From JBLWXV01 sp048267245 (GTDB lineage Bacteria; Bdellovibrionota; Bacteriovoracia; Bacteriovoracales; Bacteriovoracaceae), in NCBI GenBank assembly GCA_048267245.1, contig JBLWXV010000001.1, forward strand, positions 620,001-684,000: a DNA stretch of 64,000 nt, written 5' to 3'. The notes beneath the pieces were generated by a model, which worked only from the letters and a program-made list of their open reading frames with translations, searched no databases and was not told the origin of the DNA. Of the stretch, positions 26,267 through 33,928 are shown in pieces (position 1 is the stretch's first letter; each line of letters begins with the position of its first letter). The position numbers were made by a program, and so were the translations under genes.

Positions 26267-26506
26267 ATGACTACTCATATGCCGCGTCTACACAAGCTTT
26301 TTGAAGATTTAGTTGGAACTAGTGTGGGTGACGAAAATGCCAATCTTTTTGATGAAGGACTTATCGACTCGCTCCTTTTGCTCGAGCTCGTTGACTCCAT
26401 CGAAAAAGAATTTAACTTATTGATTAGCGCTGAAAAAATCACCTCTGAAAACTTTGAAAGCTTAAAGCAGATCGATAATCTCATTTCATCAGAACTGAGT
26501 TCCTAG
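26267..26506 (+). CDS. Acyl carrier protein
   Basis: A 79-residue acidic four-helix carrier protein. FDEGLIDSLLLLELVDSIE (28-46) holds the phosphopantetheine-attachment Ser35 in the D-S-L form. The GLIDS version is closer to the DltC-type aminoacyl carrier proteins than to fatty-acid ACP, which reads GADSLD. AGAGG at 26255-26259 gives a good ribosome site. It begins the plus-strand cassette and is 10 bases from the AMP-dependent ligase, its presumed loading enzyme. The thioester-bound group is inferred to be an amino-acid-like acyl unit. Confidence 0.85.
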   Translation: MTTHMPRLHKLFEDLVGTSVGDENANLFDEGLIDSLLLLELVDSIEKEFNLLISAEKITSENFESLKQIDNLISSELSS

Positions 26507-26516
26507 GGGTAAAAAA

Positions 26517-28088
26517 TTGAGTAATTTATGGAATATGTTTGAAGCGTCTTATGGTGATGTAAGCGACGAGAGTCTATTGTTTTTTTACAAAAATAATAGG
26601 CTGTCATGGGGCGATGTCCGCAATCGCTCACTTTCTATTTCCAAAGCTCTCACTACAAGTGGGGCCGTAAAGAATGATGTTGTCGCTATTATGCTTGAGC
26701 ACTGTCCGGGGCAAGCTCTGTCGTTCCTGGGTGTTTCTCACTTTGGTGGAATCTTTACTCTCGTTGCTAATGGCTTGCGTGAGGGTCAAATAAAAAATCA
26801 ACTCTCTGATGCTGGTGCCAAGTTTGTCATCGTCAATGAGAGCCTGTACGACTCGTACAAAGTCTACTTTTCTGATACTGGAATAATACCCATTCTTCTC
26901 AATGAACTTGGTGAATTCGTCGACTCAAATTTTACTATTGAAGACTTTTCAAATTCCTCTAGAGAATGGTGCTCGCGCATTCCTGCTGATGTCGCTTGCT
27001 ACGTATACACTTCGGGTTCAACTGGGCGTGCTAAAGGAGTGGTTGTTCCTCACCGCACTCTGCTTGATGGGGCTAGAATTGTCTCTGGCTATTTGAAGAT
27101 TGGGCCAATGGATCGTCTCATTCAGATGCTTCCTTTAAGCTTTGATTATGGCATGAACCAGTTTCTCACCACAATCTATAAAAAGGCACAACTCTACTTC
27201 TATAACTACGTTTTACCCGGAGATTTACTGCGCTTCATTGAAGAAAATGAAATCACCGCTTTTGCAACAGTGCCATCAGTTTGGCCAAACCTTTTTAATC
27301 CGAAGTATGTCAAAAGAGATGAGTTTGGTAAGTTTGAAAAGCTTCGCTACATCACGACAGCTGGAGGCTTCCACTCATTGGGACTACTCAAAAAAATTAA
27401 AGAGAATTTTCCCACTACTGATGTCTTTGTCATGTATGGGTTAACAGAGTCTTTTAGATCATCATTTTTGCCACCTGAGTATGTCTTAGAAAAACCAGGC
27501 TCCATTGGCAAAGCCGTTCCTGAGGTCGAGTTGCGAGTGGTTAACTCCGAGGGTCTGGACTGCGCTCCTGGTGAGAAAGGCGAGCTCATCCATCGTGGGG
27601 CTTTTGTTAACTACGGCTACCTCAATAATCCGGACCTGACTGCTGAGAAATATATTCGCCTTCCCACTGGAGGAAGAGGTTGTGTTGACGAAGTGGCAGT
27701 ACGCTCTGGAGATCTTTGCAGCAAGGATGAGCAAGGGTTTATCTACTTTCATGGACGCATTGACTCTCAGATAAAAGTTAAAGGATTTCGTGTTAGCCCA
27801 GGGGAGATCGAGGAGTACGTACTCTCTTTTGCTGACGTAAAGTCGGCGGCGTGCTTTGCTCTCTATCCCTACGATAGTGACAAGGAGCAACAGATTGGCT
27901 TGGCCATTACTTCATATTCTGACGAGCCCATAGATGAAAAGGAACTTAAGCTTTACTTGAGAAAGTTTCTGCCCAACTATGCTGTTCCTTCAATTGTGAA
28001 GCACTTTGACAATCTGCCTTTAAACTCAAACGGCAAAGTAAGTGTTGGAAAATTAAAAGAGATAATGCTTGGTGAACACGCTAACTAA
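26517..28088 (+). CDS. AMP-dependent acyl/aminoacyl ligase (adenylation enzyme)
   Basis: A 523-residue ANL-superfamily enzyme. The P-loop-like A3 motif YTSGSTGRAKG is at 164-174, the A5 motif MYGLTES follows, and the A8 hinge GRIDSQIKVKGFRVSPGE lies near 418-435. The A10 catalytic lysine is Lys507 in NSNGKVSVGK. It activates a carboxylate as an adenylate and passes it to a thiol, presumably the carrier protein just upstream. The start is TTG at 26517, 6 bases after AGGGGT. No Phe/Asp specificity code can be read with confidence, so the substrate (glutamate, methylaspartate or another acid) is inferred from neighbours. Confidence 0.85.
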   Translation: MSNLWNMFEASYGDVSDESLLFFYKNNRLSWGDVRNRSLSISKALTTSGAVKNDVVAIMLEHCPGQALSFLGVSHFGGIFTLVANGLREGQIKNQLSDAGAKFVIVNESLYDSYKVYFSDTGIIPILLNELGEFVDSNFTIEDFSNSSREWCSRIPADVACYVYTSGSTGRAKGVVVPHRTLLDGARIVSGYLKIGPMDRLIQMLPLSFDYGMNQFLTTIYKKAQLYFYNYVLPGDLLRFIEENEITAFATVPSVWPNLFNPKYVKRDEFGKFEKLRYITTAGGFHSLGLLKKIKENFPTTDVFVMYGLTESFRSSFLPPEYVLEKPGSIGKAVPEVELRVVNSEGLDCAPGEKGELIHRGAFVNYGYLNNPDLTAEKYIRLPTGGRGCVDEVAVRSGDLCSKDEQGFIYFHGRIDSQIKVKGFRVSPGEIEEYVLSFADVKSAACFALYPYDSDKEQQIGLAITSYSDEPIDEKELKLYLRKFLPNYAVPSIVKHFDNLPLNSNGKVSVGKLKEIMLGEHAN

Positions 28089-28824
28089 CTTAAATAAACA
28101 GCAGATTTTTGATGAACTCGGACTTGTTGCCGGAGATCATGTCGTTTGTCATTCATTTACTCCTTCAATTGGGCGTAAAAAGGCAGATCTCATTTCATTC
28201 TTAGAGGCCCTCTTGGAGAGAATCGGCCCCGAAGGGACCCTGTGTGCCCCCGCTTTTACATACTCTGCAATGCGAGGGGAAATTTTCGATCTTGCGGCGT
28301 CCAAGAGCCGTGTCGGAGTTCTTTCGGACTTACTCAGAGAAATGCCTGGAGCGAAAAGAAGCTGCGACGCCAACTTCAGTTACGTTTGTCTTGGAGGCAT
28401 GGCTGACGCGCTTACCGTCATGGATACTCATGAATCCTTCGGGGAGAATAGCTTTTTCGCTAAGCTAGGTGAGTTGCGCGGCAAGGCCCTACTTTTGGGT
28501 GTGGACTTTGATTCTCTTCCCTATTTTATGTATCTAGAGAAAATGCTAAAAGTACCATACCGCTACAATAAGACCTTCTCTACGGATGTGAGGCTTGAAG
28601 GGCAGCTAAGTAAGATGAGTTTTGTTCACTTTGTAAGAGATCTTGAGCAAAACTTTGATAGCGATCGTTTAAAGATGGGCTCACTAATAGATGAGTCTCA
28701 AGACTGTCGCGTTGTTGATTTAATTGCTGGCAAGGCCAAGTGCGTGCCACTCGAGATAATAAAAAATATCGTTTATAGAAAATATCAAGTAGATCCACAT
28801 TGCATGATAAAGACGATTGGATGA
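28069..28824 (+). CDS. AAC(3)-family-like N-acyltransferase
   Basis: A 251-residue protein of the COG2746 (aminoglycoside 3-N-acetyltransferase-like) family. VVCHSFTPSIGRKKAD matches the N-terminal HSS block, and PEGTLCAPAFTYS and SFGENSFFAKLGELRGKALLLGVDFDS are typical. However, two conserved histidine sites, RSxHP and TxxHxxE (from memory), read RSCDAN and FMYLE here. That suggests altered chemistry or substrate. In this setting it probably transfers the carrier-bound acyl group to a sugar amine rather than giving drug resistance. The start is TTG 28069 or GTG 28072, overlapping the ligase gene by about 20 bases. Confidence 0.7.
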   Translation: MVNTLTNLNKQQIFDELGLVAGDHVVCHSFTPSIGRKKADLISFLEALLERIGPEGTLCAPAFTYSAMRGEIFDLAASKSRVGVLSDLLREMPGAKRSCDANFSYVCLGGMADALTVMDTHESFGENSFFAKLGELRGKALLLGVDFDSLPYFMYLEKMLKVPYRYNKTFSTDVRLEGQLSKMSFVHFVRDLEQNFDSDRLKMGSLIDESQDCRVVDLIAGKAKCVPLEIIKNIVYRKYQVDPHCMIKTIG

Positions 28825-28842
28825 TTTTTACACGGAGTGATT

Positions 28843-29520
28843 ATGACTGAGGAAGTAAGAAAATGGGACAAAGTTAAATACCACGGTAGATACAATAAGT
28901 ATCCCTTTACCGAGGTCGTCTCTTTCGTGATGTCAACCTTTGGGAGCGCGACAAGATCTCAAATTAAGATTTTAGATCTTGGATGTGGAGGGGCCCACCA
29001 CTTAAGATTTTTAGCAGAAGAGGGCTTTGACTACTATGGAGTAGATGGTTCTAAAGAAGCTATTGAAATTGCCGATTCTCGCTTGAAAGAGCTGGGCTTT
29101 AATCCAGAGGGACGTCTTCAGCTAGCCAACTTTGATCAGCTCCCCTATGAAGAAGGTACTTTTGATCTTGTTATTGATCGTGGTTCACTCACTTGTAACC
29201 CACTAAAAGACATCCCACCACTCATCAATGAAATTGAGAGAGTGACGAAGAAGGGAGGCTTGGTTTTCTCAATGATTCTTAATGTAAACTCAAGTCAGAA
29301 AGAAAAAGCTGAGCATCTTGGCAACAATGACTATGCGGCTCACCAGGGTCGCCTTGAAGAGGGTGGAGTCATTCACTACACGGACACTGAGGAGATGAAA
29401 GATCTCTACAAGAACTTTGCAGTCGAAAAAGTTGAAACGATCACCAGAAGAGAGGACTTTAGTCCTAATGGTGAATGCTCTGTAGTTAGTTGGAGTATTG
29501 CTACATGCAGGAAGAAGTAA
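28843..29520 (+). CDS. Class I SAM-dependent methyltransferase
   Basis: A 226-residue methyltransferase with motif I ILDLGCGG (43-50), an acidic post-I residue in YYGVDGS and LPYEEGTFDLVIDRGSL as the motif II region. ATG 28843 is chosen over GTG 28837 because GGAG at 28834-28837 is correctly spaced for it. The gene overlaps the mutase start by 16 bases, so the two are likely to be co-translated. Its place between an acyltransferase and a glutamate mutase suggests N- or O-methylation of the amino-acid-like acyl group. The fold is certain and the acceptor inferred. Confidence 0.8.
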   Translation: MTEEVRKWDKVKYHGRYNKYPFTEVVSFVMSTFGSATRSQIKILDLGCGGAHHLRFLAEEGFDYYGVDGSKEAIEIADSRLKELGFNPEGRLQLANFDQLPYEEGTFDLVIDRGSLTCNPLKDIPPLINEIERVTKKGGLVFSMILNVNSSQKEKAEHLGNNDYAAHQGRLEEGGVIHYTDTEEMKDLYKNFAVEKVETITRREDFSPNGECSVVSWSIATCRKK

Positions 29521-31439
29521 AGCACACCATCGTTCTTGGTGGCTGCGGTGGGGATTCCCACTCTGTTGGATTGACGATCCTAAAAACGGCCTTAGCAGAT
29601 AGCGGATACAATGTTCGCTATCTGGGGACGCAAAATAAACTTGAAGAGTTTTTTAAGTACGCGGATAAGGCAAGCGCCGTTTTTATTTCAAGCATGGATG
29701 GCCATGCCGAAATCTATCTTCAAGACTTTATTGATTTAAGACTTGCTTATCCTGACGCCTATAAAGATAAGTTATGGTTCTTAGGTGGAAACTTAAGTAT
29801 TGATGACGGCTTTGGCGTTGAGAAAAAATTCATGGACCTGGGCTTTCACCGGGTCTACACAAGTTTCGTTGATATTGAGGTTGTGCTTTCAACTCTGGCC
29901 GGTGAATTGGCGGGAAAGTCGATTCCGCCGCAGACTGTCCAAGAGAACTTCAAGCCTGATTACTCAGCCTACAGCTTTGATGAATACGAGCTTGAAGAGT
30001 ACAAGAATAACGTTGAAGTTTTTCACGCTGAAAGAAAGGAAGTCCTCCAGCATTGGAAGACAGGCGCCGAGTGTAAAGATCTCGAAAGCAATGCCATCGT
30101 TCTTAAAAAAGTTCCCAATCTCTGTCAGCTTCAACTCAAGTACAGTGATGAAGGTAAAACCCTCATTCAGCCTCGCTCTGGAGTGGCCGATTTTAATCAG
30201 CAGATGAACTACTTTAAGCTTTTTCAACACCATGGTGCGGGCGTTCTTTCTTATCAAGTAGACTCACTAACAAGAAATAACAATTATCTAGAAGCCGAGA
30301 TTCAAATTAAAGAGAGTCATAAGTTTGGGGTTAGTAAACTAAATGGCTTTCCCGTTGTGAATTATGGGGCCAAGAAACTAAGAGAGATGTCCTATACAAT
30401 TCCAACTCCGATCCAAGTGAGACACTCTACAAGAGATCCAAGACTCCTGGCCGAGATATCCTATGCTAGTGGCGCTACCGCATATGAAGGTGGTCCAATT
30501 TGCTACAATATACCCTATTATAAGGCTTATTCCTTGAGTGAGTCGCTTAAGATGTGGCGTTATGTGGACCGCTTAACGGGTCTCTATTATGAAGAGTACG
30601 GAATCGTTTTAGACAGAGAGTACTTTGGTTGTCTGACGGCAACCCTCATTCCACCCTCACTGGCCCTTTCTGTGACCATTATCGAGTCGATCTTAGCTGC
30701 CGAGCAAGGTGTGAAATCAGTTTCACTGGGATATGCGGAACAAGGAAATCGCTCTCAGGATATTGCCGCAATTCGTAGCTCTGTTAAGCTGGCGCAAAAG
30801 TGGTTAAAGGACTTTGGCTACAAAGATGTCAAAGTTTTTACCGCCTTCTATCAGTATATGGCGGCTTTCCCTCAAGTTTTTGAGAAGGCCGAAAATCTCA
30901 TTTATGAGTCGGCAAAGACGGCCGGTATGAGTGGGGCCACTCGCGTGCTCACTAAAACGGCCGTGGAGGCCCTGCGAGTTCCAAGTATGGCAGACAACTT
31001 AGAGGGAATTGCTCTTGTGAGCAGGGGAATTGAGGATGGAAAACTCGAATTCCCAGATGAAACAAAAATTGCTCAAGAGTGTGAAATTATCGAAGCTGAG
31101 GTGAATCAAATTATCTCAAGCGTTGTTGAAGCAGGGAAGGGGAACCTCTCTCTTGGAGTTATTCAGGCTTTTAGAACTGGACAACTCGATGTTCCTTTTT
31201 CACCAAGTATTTTCAACCGTGGAGAAGTTGTTGGCCTTAGAGATAGTGAGGGGGCAGTAAGGTACGCTAAAACTGGAAAGTTAAAGTTTGATAGCGATGT
31301 TAAAGAAATGAATCGGCACAAACTTTCTTCTCGTTTTGCTCAAGAAGGACTCAAGCCTAGGTCTCAACTCTACCGATTAATTGAAAAGGATGTCCTTCGC
31401 GTTGCAAGGTCTCAATATGATACGTGGCCACTGGGTTAG
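29505..31439 (+). CDS. Fused glutamate (methylaspartate) mutase, B12-dependent
   Basis: A 644-residue fusion of the small cobalamin-binding subunit (GlmS type, residues about 7-140) and the catalytic subunit (GlmE type, about 200-644). The DxHxxG motif at 17-22 supplies the cobalt ligand His19. Catalytic residues of Clostridium cochlearium GlmE are all matched with near-identical spacing: Arg224, Arg257 and Arg306 (arginine claw), Glu328, Tyr334, Tyr338, Lys484 and Glu488. The enzyme interconverts L-glutamate and (2S,3S)-3-methylaspartate using adenosylcobalamin. ATG 29505 lies 9 bases after GGAG and overlaps the methyltransferase gene. No MutL-like reactivase is adjacent. A catabolic role is unlikely without methylaspartase; supply of an acyl precursor is inferred. 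Confidence 0.88.
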   Translation: MQEEVKHTIVLGGCGGDSHSVGLTILKTALADSGYNVRYLGTQNKLEEFFKYADKASAVFISSMDGHAEIYLQDFIDLRLAYPDAYKDKLWFLGGNLSIDDGFGVEKKFMDLGFHRVYTSFVDIEVVLSTLAGELAGKSIPPQTVQENFKPDYSAYSFDEYELEEYKNNVEVFHAERKEVLQHWKTGAECKDLESNAIVLKKVPNLCQLQLKYSDEGKTLIQPRSGVADFNQQMNYFKLFQHHGAGVLSYQVDSLTRNNNYLEAEIQIKESHKFGVSKLNGFPVVNYGAKKLREMSYTIPTPIQVRHSTRDPRLLAEISYASGATAYEGGPICYNIPYYKAYSLSESLKMWRYVDRLTGLYYEEYGIVLDREYFGCLTATLIPPSLALSVTIIESILAAEQGVKSVSLGYAEQGNRSQDIAAIRSSVKLAQKWLKDFGYKDVKVFTAFYQYMAAFPQVFEKAENLIYESAKTAGMSGATRVLTKTAVEALRVPSMADNLEGIALVSRGIEDGKLEFPDETKIAQECEIIEAEVNQIISSVVEAGKGNLSLGVIQAFRTGQLDVPFSPSIFNRGEVVGLRDSEGAVRYAKTGKLKFDSDVKEMNRHKLSSRFAQEGLKPRSQLYRLIEKDVLRVARSQYDTWPLG

Positions 31440-31444
31440 GCTTG

Positions 31445-32986
31445 ATGGAGCGAGGAAATCTGGCAGAAATTCATTTAGTATATAATAGATTTGTAAAAAA
31501 CGTCAGAACTCACTACATCGGCTCTTTTAAAACCCGAATGAATCTAAGCTCTCCTGAATTTTTCAGGAGAAGCTTTCAAATTGTATTAAGCAGATATAAT
31601 CCTAGGATTCTTGATGTAATTGGTGACCATCTCGATGAGCTAGGCGATCGCCCTTTTTCATTGAAGTTAAGCCGTGATAGGTGCTTTGTTAAGCCCGCAA
31701 AGCAAGATAAAATCTTATTATCAACAAGAGATTGGATCTTTTATTTTGTGCGCTCAACTCTCTTCTTTTTAAGAATCTCACATTTTATCGCTCAGGCATT
31801 CTTAAAAAAATTATTAGACCAGCGAATGCTCAGCAGTGAGCAAATTATCTATGTGAAGGGAATGAATGCAACTGGCTTTATCGGTAAAGAAAATTATTTC
31901 GAAAAACTTGTTTCTTACCTTGATGATTCCAACCTAAGGTTGTTTCACGATAAAAATTTGACCTATCTCGTAGCTTTTACTGAGGATGGAGAGTTTCGGA
32001 ATTATCGTTTTTCGAAGAAACCATTAGAAATCCTGTTGGCTCACTCCAAACTTTCACAAAGAGATTTGATAAGAATTTTTTTATCTACATGGAAATGCTA
32101 CTTCGACTACCTTATTTCACTAAAGAAAAATATAAATGTTTTTCTTGGAGAGGACTTATCTTCATTTGCGCTTTTCTCCTTTTTAAATGAGAAAAAAATT
32201 TTAAAGGGAACAGTATGTACTAATAGTGAGTGGTATACTCAAGAGATTTGGACAAACCTAGATAAAGGGAGATATTTTAAGAATCATCTCCTGTGGTGTT
32301 CGACAAACTCCGTCGGTTTCAACTTCAAAAGTGGCCCTAAGTATATTGAAGCTCCATGGGCCAGTATTATTGCTGTGGACTATCATTGGGTATGGGATCA
32401 GGCTCAAGAAGATTGGGTGTCAGAAAATCTTCCATTTGAAAAAATTATAACAGTTGGCCCTATTATATTCCGCAATCCTACGAATCAAAGCATAGAGAAA
32501 AAAAATAGAGTCATTCTTTTTGATGTTAACCCTGTATTGCGTGGGGAAATGGACAGAGTGATCTCAAAATATTACATCGATTATTATTGTAGTGAAAATA
32601 TGATTAAGTTCGTAAAGGATGCTGTAGAGGCACTTGAGAAAGTTGACCCGTCGGCTAGAGTTGCGATTAAGCACAAGAGATTGAGCTCCAACATTTTTGA
32701 TCCTGACTATATTTCCTTTATTTCTCAGCTTGAAAGTGATGGGCGCATCGATGTACTGGACCCCCACTGTAATATTTGGGACGAATTGAAAAGCTCGAAA
32801 CTCTCACTATCAGTTCCATTTACTTCTACTGCAAAAGTGGCCCTTTCTGCTAAGGTCCCTTCTTTTTACTACGATCCGACAGATTCGATTGATTTTGATG
32901 AGTACAAAGGGTACTGCAAAGGAATTAAGACAGTGCCTTCAAGAGAGGATTTGGTGCGCAGCTTAGGCGAACATTGGCTAGTCTAG
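31445..32986 (+). CDS. Polysaccharide biosynthesis PFTS-motif protein
   Basis: A protein of about 513 residues carrying VPFTSTAKVALSAKVPSFYY near its C-terminus, the PFTS signature of a poorly known family of GT-B-like proteins in surface-polysaccharide loci. Earlier blocks LLWCSTNS, APWASI and IKHKR are consistent with a donor-binding fold. The start could be ATG 31445, just after the mutase stop, or GTG 31424 overlapping it. Base composition is visibly richer in A+T than in the mutase gene, hinting at a different origin. It ends exactly against the convergent oxygenase gene with no gap. A glycosyltransferase role is likely but unproven. Confidence 0.6.
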   Translation: MERGNLAEIHLVYNRFVKNVRTHYIGSFKTRMNLSSPEFFRRSFQIVLSRYNPRILDVIGDHLDELGDRPFSLKLSRDRCFVKPAKQDKILLSTRDWIFYFVRSTLFFLRISHFIAQAFLKKLLDQRMLSSEQIIYVKGMNATGFIGKENYFEKLVSYLDDSNLRLFHDKNLTYLVAFTEDGEFRNYRFSKKPLEILLAHSKLSQRDLIRIFLSTWKCYFDYLISLKKNINVFLGEDLSSFALFSFLNEKKILKGTVCTNSEWYTQEIWTNLDKGRYFKNHLLWCSTNSVGFNFKSGPKYIEAPWASIIAVDYHWVWDQAQEDWVSENLPFEKIITVGPIIFRNPTNQSIEKKNRVILFDVNPVLRGEMDRVISKYYIDYYCSENMIKFVKDAVEALEKVDPSARVAIKHKRLSSNIFDPDYISFISQLESDGRIDVLDPHCNIWDELKSSKLSLSVPFTSTAKVALSAKVPSFYYDPTDSIDFDEYKGYCKGIKTVPSREDLVRSLGEHWLV

Positions 32987-33817
32987 CTAGTTAATGGTCT
33001 TGTGATCATTGACGAGCTTTCTCCCACGAGAAATCTTAAGGTTCTTGGCCACCGCTTGCCTTAGACCATTGTCAATTGAAGAGTACAGTCTAATGAGCTT
33101 TTCCTCCGGTCTGCCCATAAAGGATGTGACGTGGTAGTAGTCGTGTTCGTAGGGGTGATGGTTGGCAGCAAAGTAGTAGTTAGAAACGCAACACCTTACT
33201 TCATTGCTACGTACTTTATTGACTGAGTGCCATGAGGTTTTATTCGTCTCCATTAAAACGAGTCGATTAAATTTGCTAACAATTTCTATCGGGGTGGTTA
33301 CCCTTTCATCCCAAAGCTCAAGGTTGCCCCCATTGTCCTTTGCCCAATTTGGCGTGACGTAAAAGAGAAGGTTGAGCTTGCGGTATTTTTTTCGACTTGC
33401 ATCGTGGCTATTGTCGATGTGAGGGTTGAGAAAATCTCCCTTAGTCATCATCGAGATTCCCCCTGCGTAGAGGCCCGGATCAGGATGGACATCGGGAATT
33501 TGGGTGATCTCTTCAACGATCTCAACTACCTCTGGTGATTGCAGCGCGTAGGTAATTTCGCTAATAATCGCAGGGGCTTTTGAGATTTGCGCCAGAGTTT
33601 TCTTATTTTCGCGAAACGAATTGAGTTCATGCCAGTCTATGTCTTTTGACTTAAAAGCCTCGCAAATCTCTTTAGTTATCTCTTCTGGGAGGAGGTTATC
33701 TATCGAAACATGTCGCGTCGATATTTTCTGGGCAGACTGATTCCATCTCGATTTTATATCGGCTAATTCGGACTTTAACCTCTCGCAGATAAGTTGCGTA
33801 ATCTGAATTCTCTCCAT
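32987..33817 (-). CDS. 2OG-Fe(II) oxygenase (prolyl-4-hydroxylase-like)
   Basis: A 276-residue protein whose second half is a double-stranded beta-helix oxygenase. NPHIDNSHD gives His133 and Asp135, WHSVN gives His197, and Arg208 in NEVRCCVSNYYF would bind the 2-oxoglutarate carboxylate. The N-terminal 90 residues are helical. The family hydroxylates prolyl, other amino-acid or small-molecule substrates. Next to the amino-acid acyl cassette, hydroxylation of a methylaspartate- or glutamate-like group is an attractive but unproven idea. It is a single gene divergent from the CapE-type dehydratase. Confidence 0.8.
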   Translation of the reverse strand: MERIQITQLICERLKSELADIKSRWNQSAQKISTRHVSIDNLLPEEITKEICEAFKSKDIDWHELNSFRENKKTLAQISKAPAIISEITYALQSPEVVEIVEEITQIPDVHPDPGLYAGGISMMTKGDFLNPHIDNSHDASRKKYRKLNLLFYVTPNWAKDNGGNLELWDERVTTPIEIVSKFNRLVLMETNKTSWHSVNKVRSNEVRCCVSNYYFAANHHPYEHDYYHVTSFMGRPEEKLIRLYSSIDNGLRQAVAKNLKISRGRKLVNDHKTIN

Positions 33818-33850
33818 ATGACCCTCTCCAAACGGTTGATCGGGGTCATA
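33817..33850. repeat. 8-base inverted repeat in divergent gap
   Basis: TATGACCC (33817-33824) and GGGTCATA (33843-33850) are perfect 8-base arms with an 18-base spacer. They lie in the gap between the divergent oxygenase and dehydratase genes. The left arm touches the oxygenase start codon, so a regulator binding here could affect translation or transcription. It may be chance. Confidence 0.25.
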
Positions 33851-33928
33851 GTAGAGGCTTAATTATCTCCTTGTAAAGAGGTCAAAAAAGTGGGAAAAAT
33901 TAGGTTATTTTTAGGTAAGGATATGGCC

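Noticed and set aside
28069..28824. Aminoglycoside resistance gene.
   Set aside because: Family resemblance to AAC(3) only; key histidines are missing and the context is glycan acylation.
29505..31439. Methylmalonyl-CoA mutase or other acyl-CoA mutase.
   Set aside because: The catalytic half matches GlmE residues and spacing, and the B12 domain is N-terminal and of GlmS size; no CoA-binding barrel features are seen.
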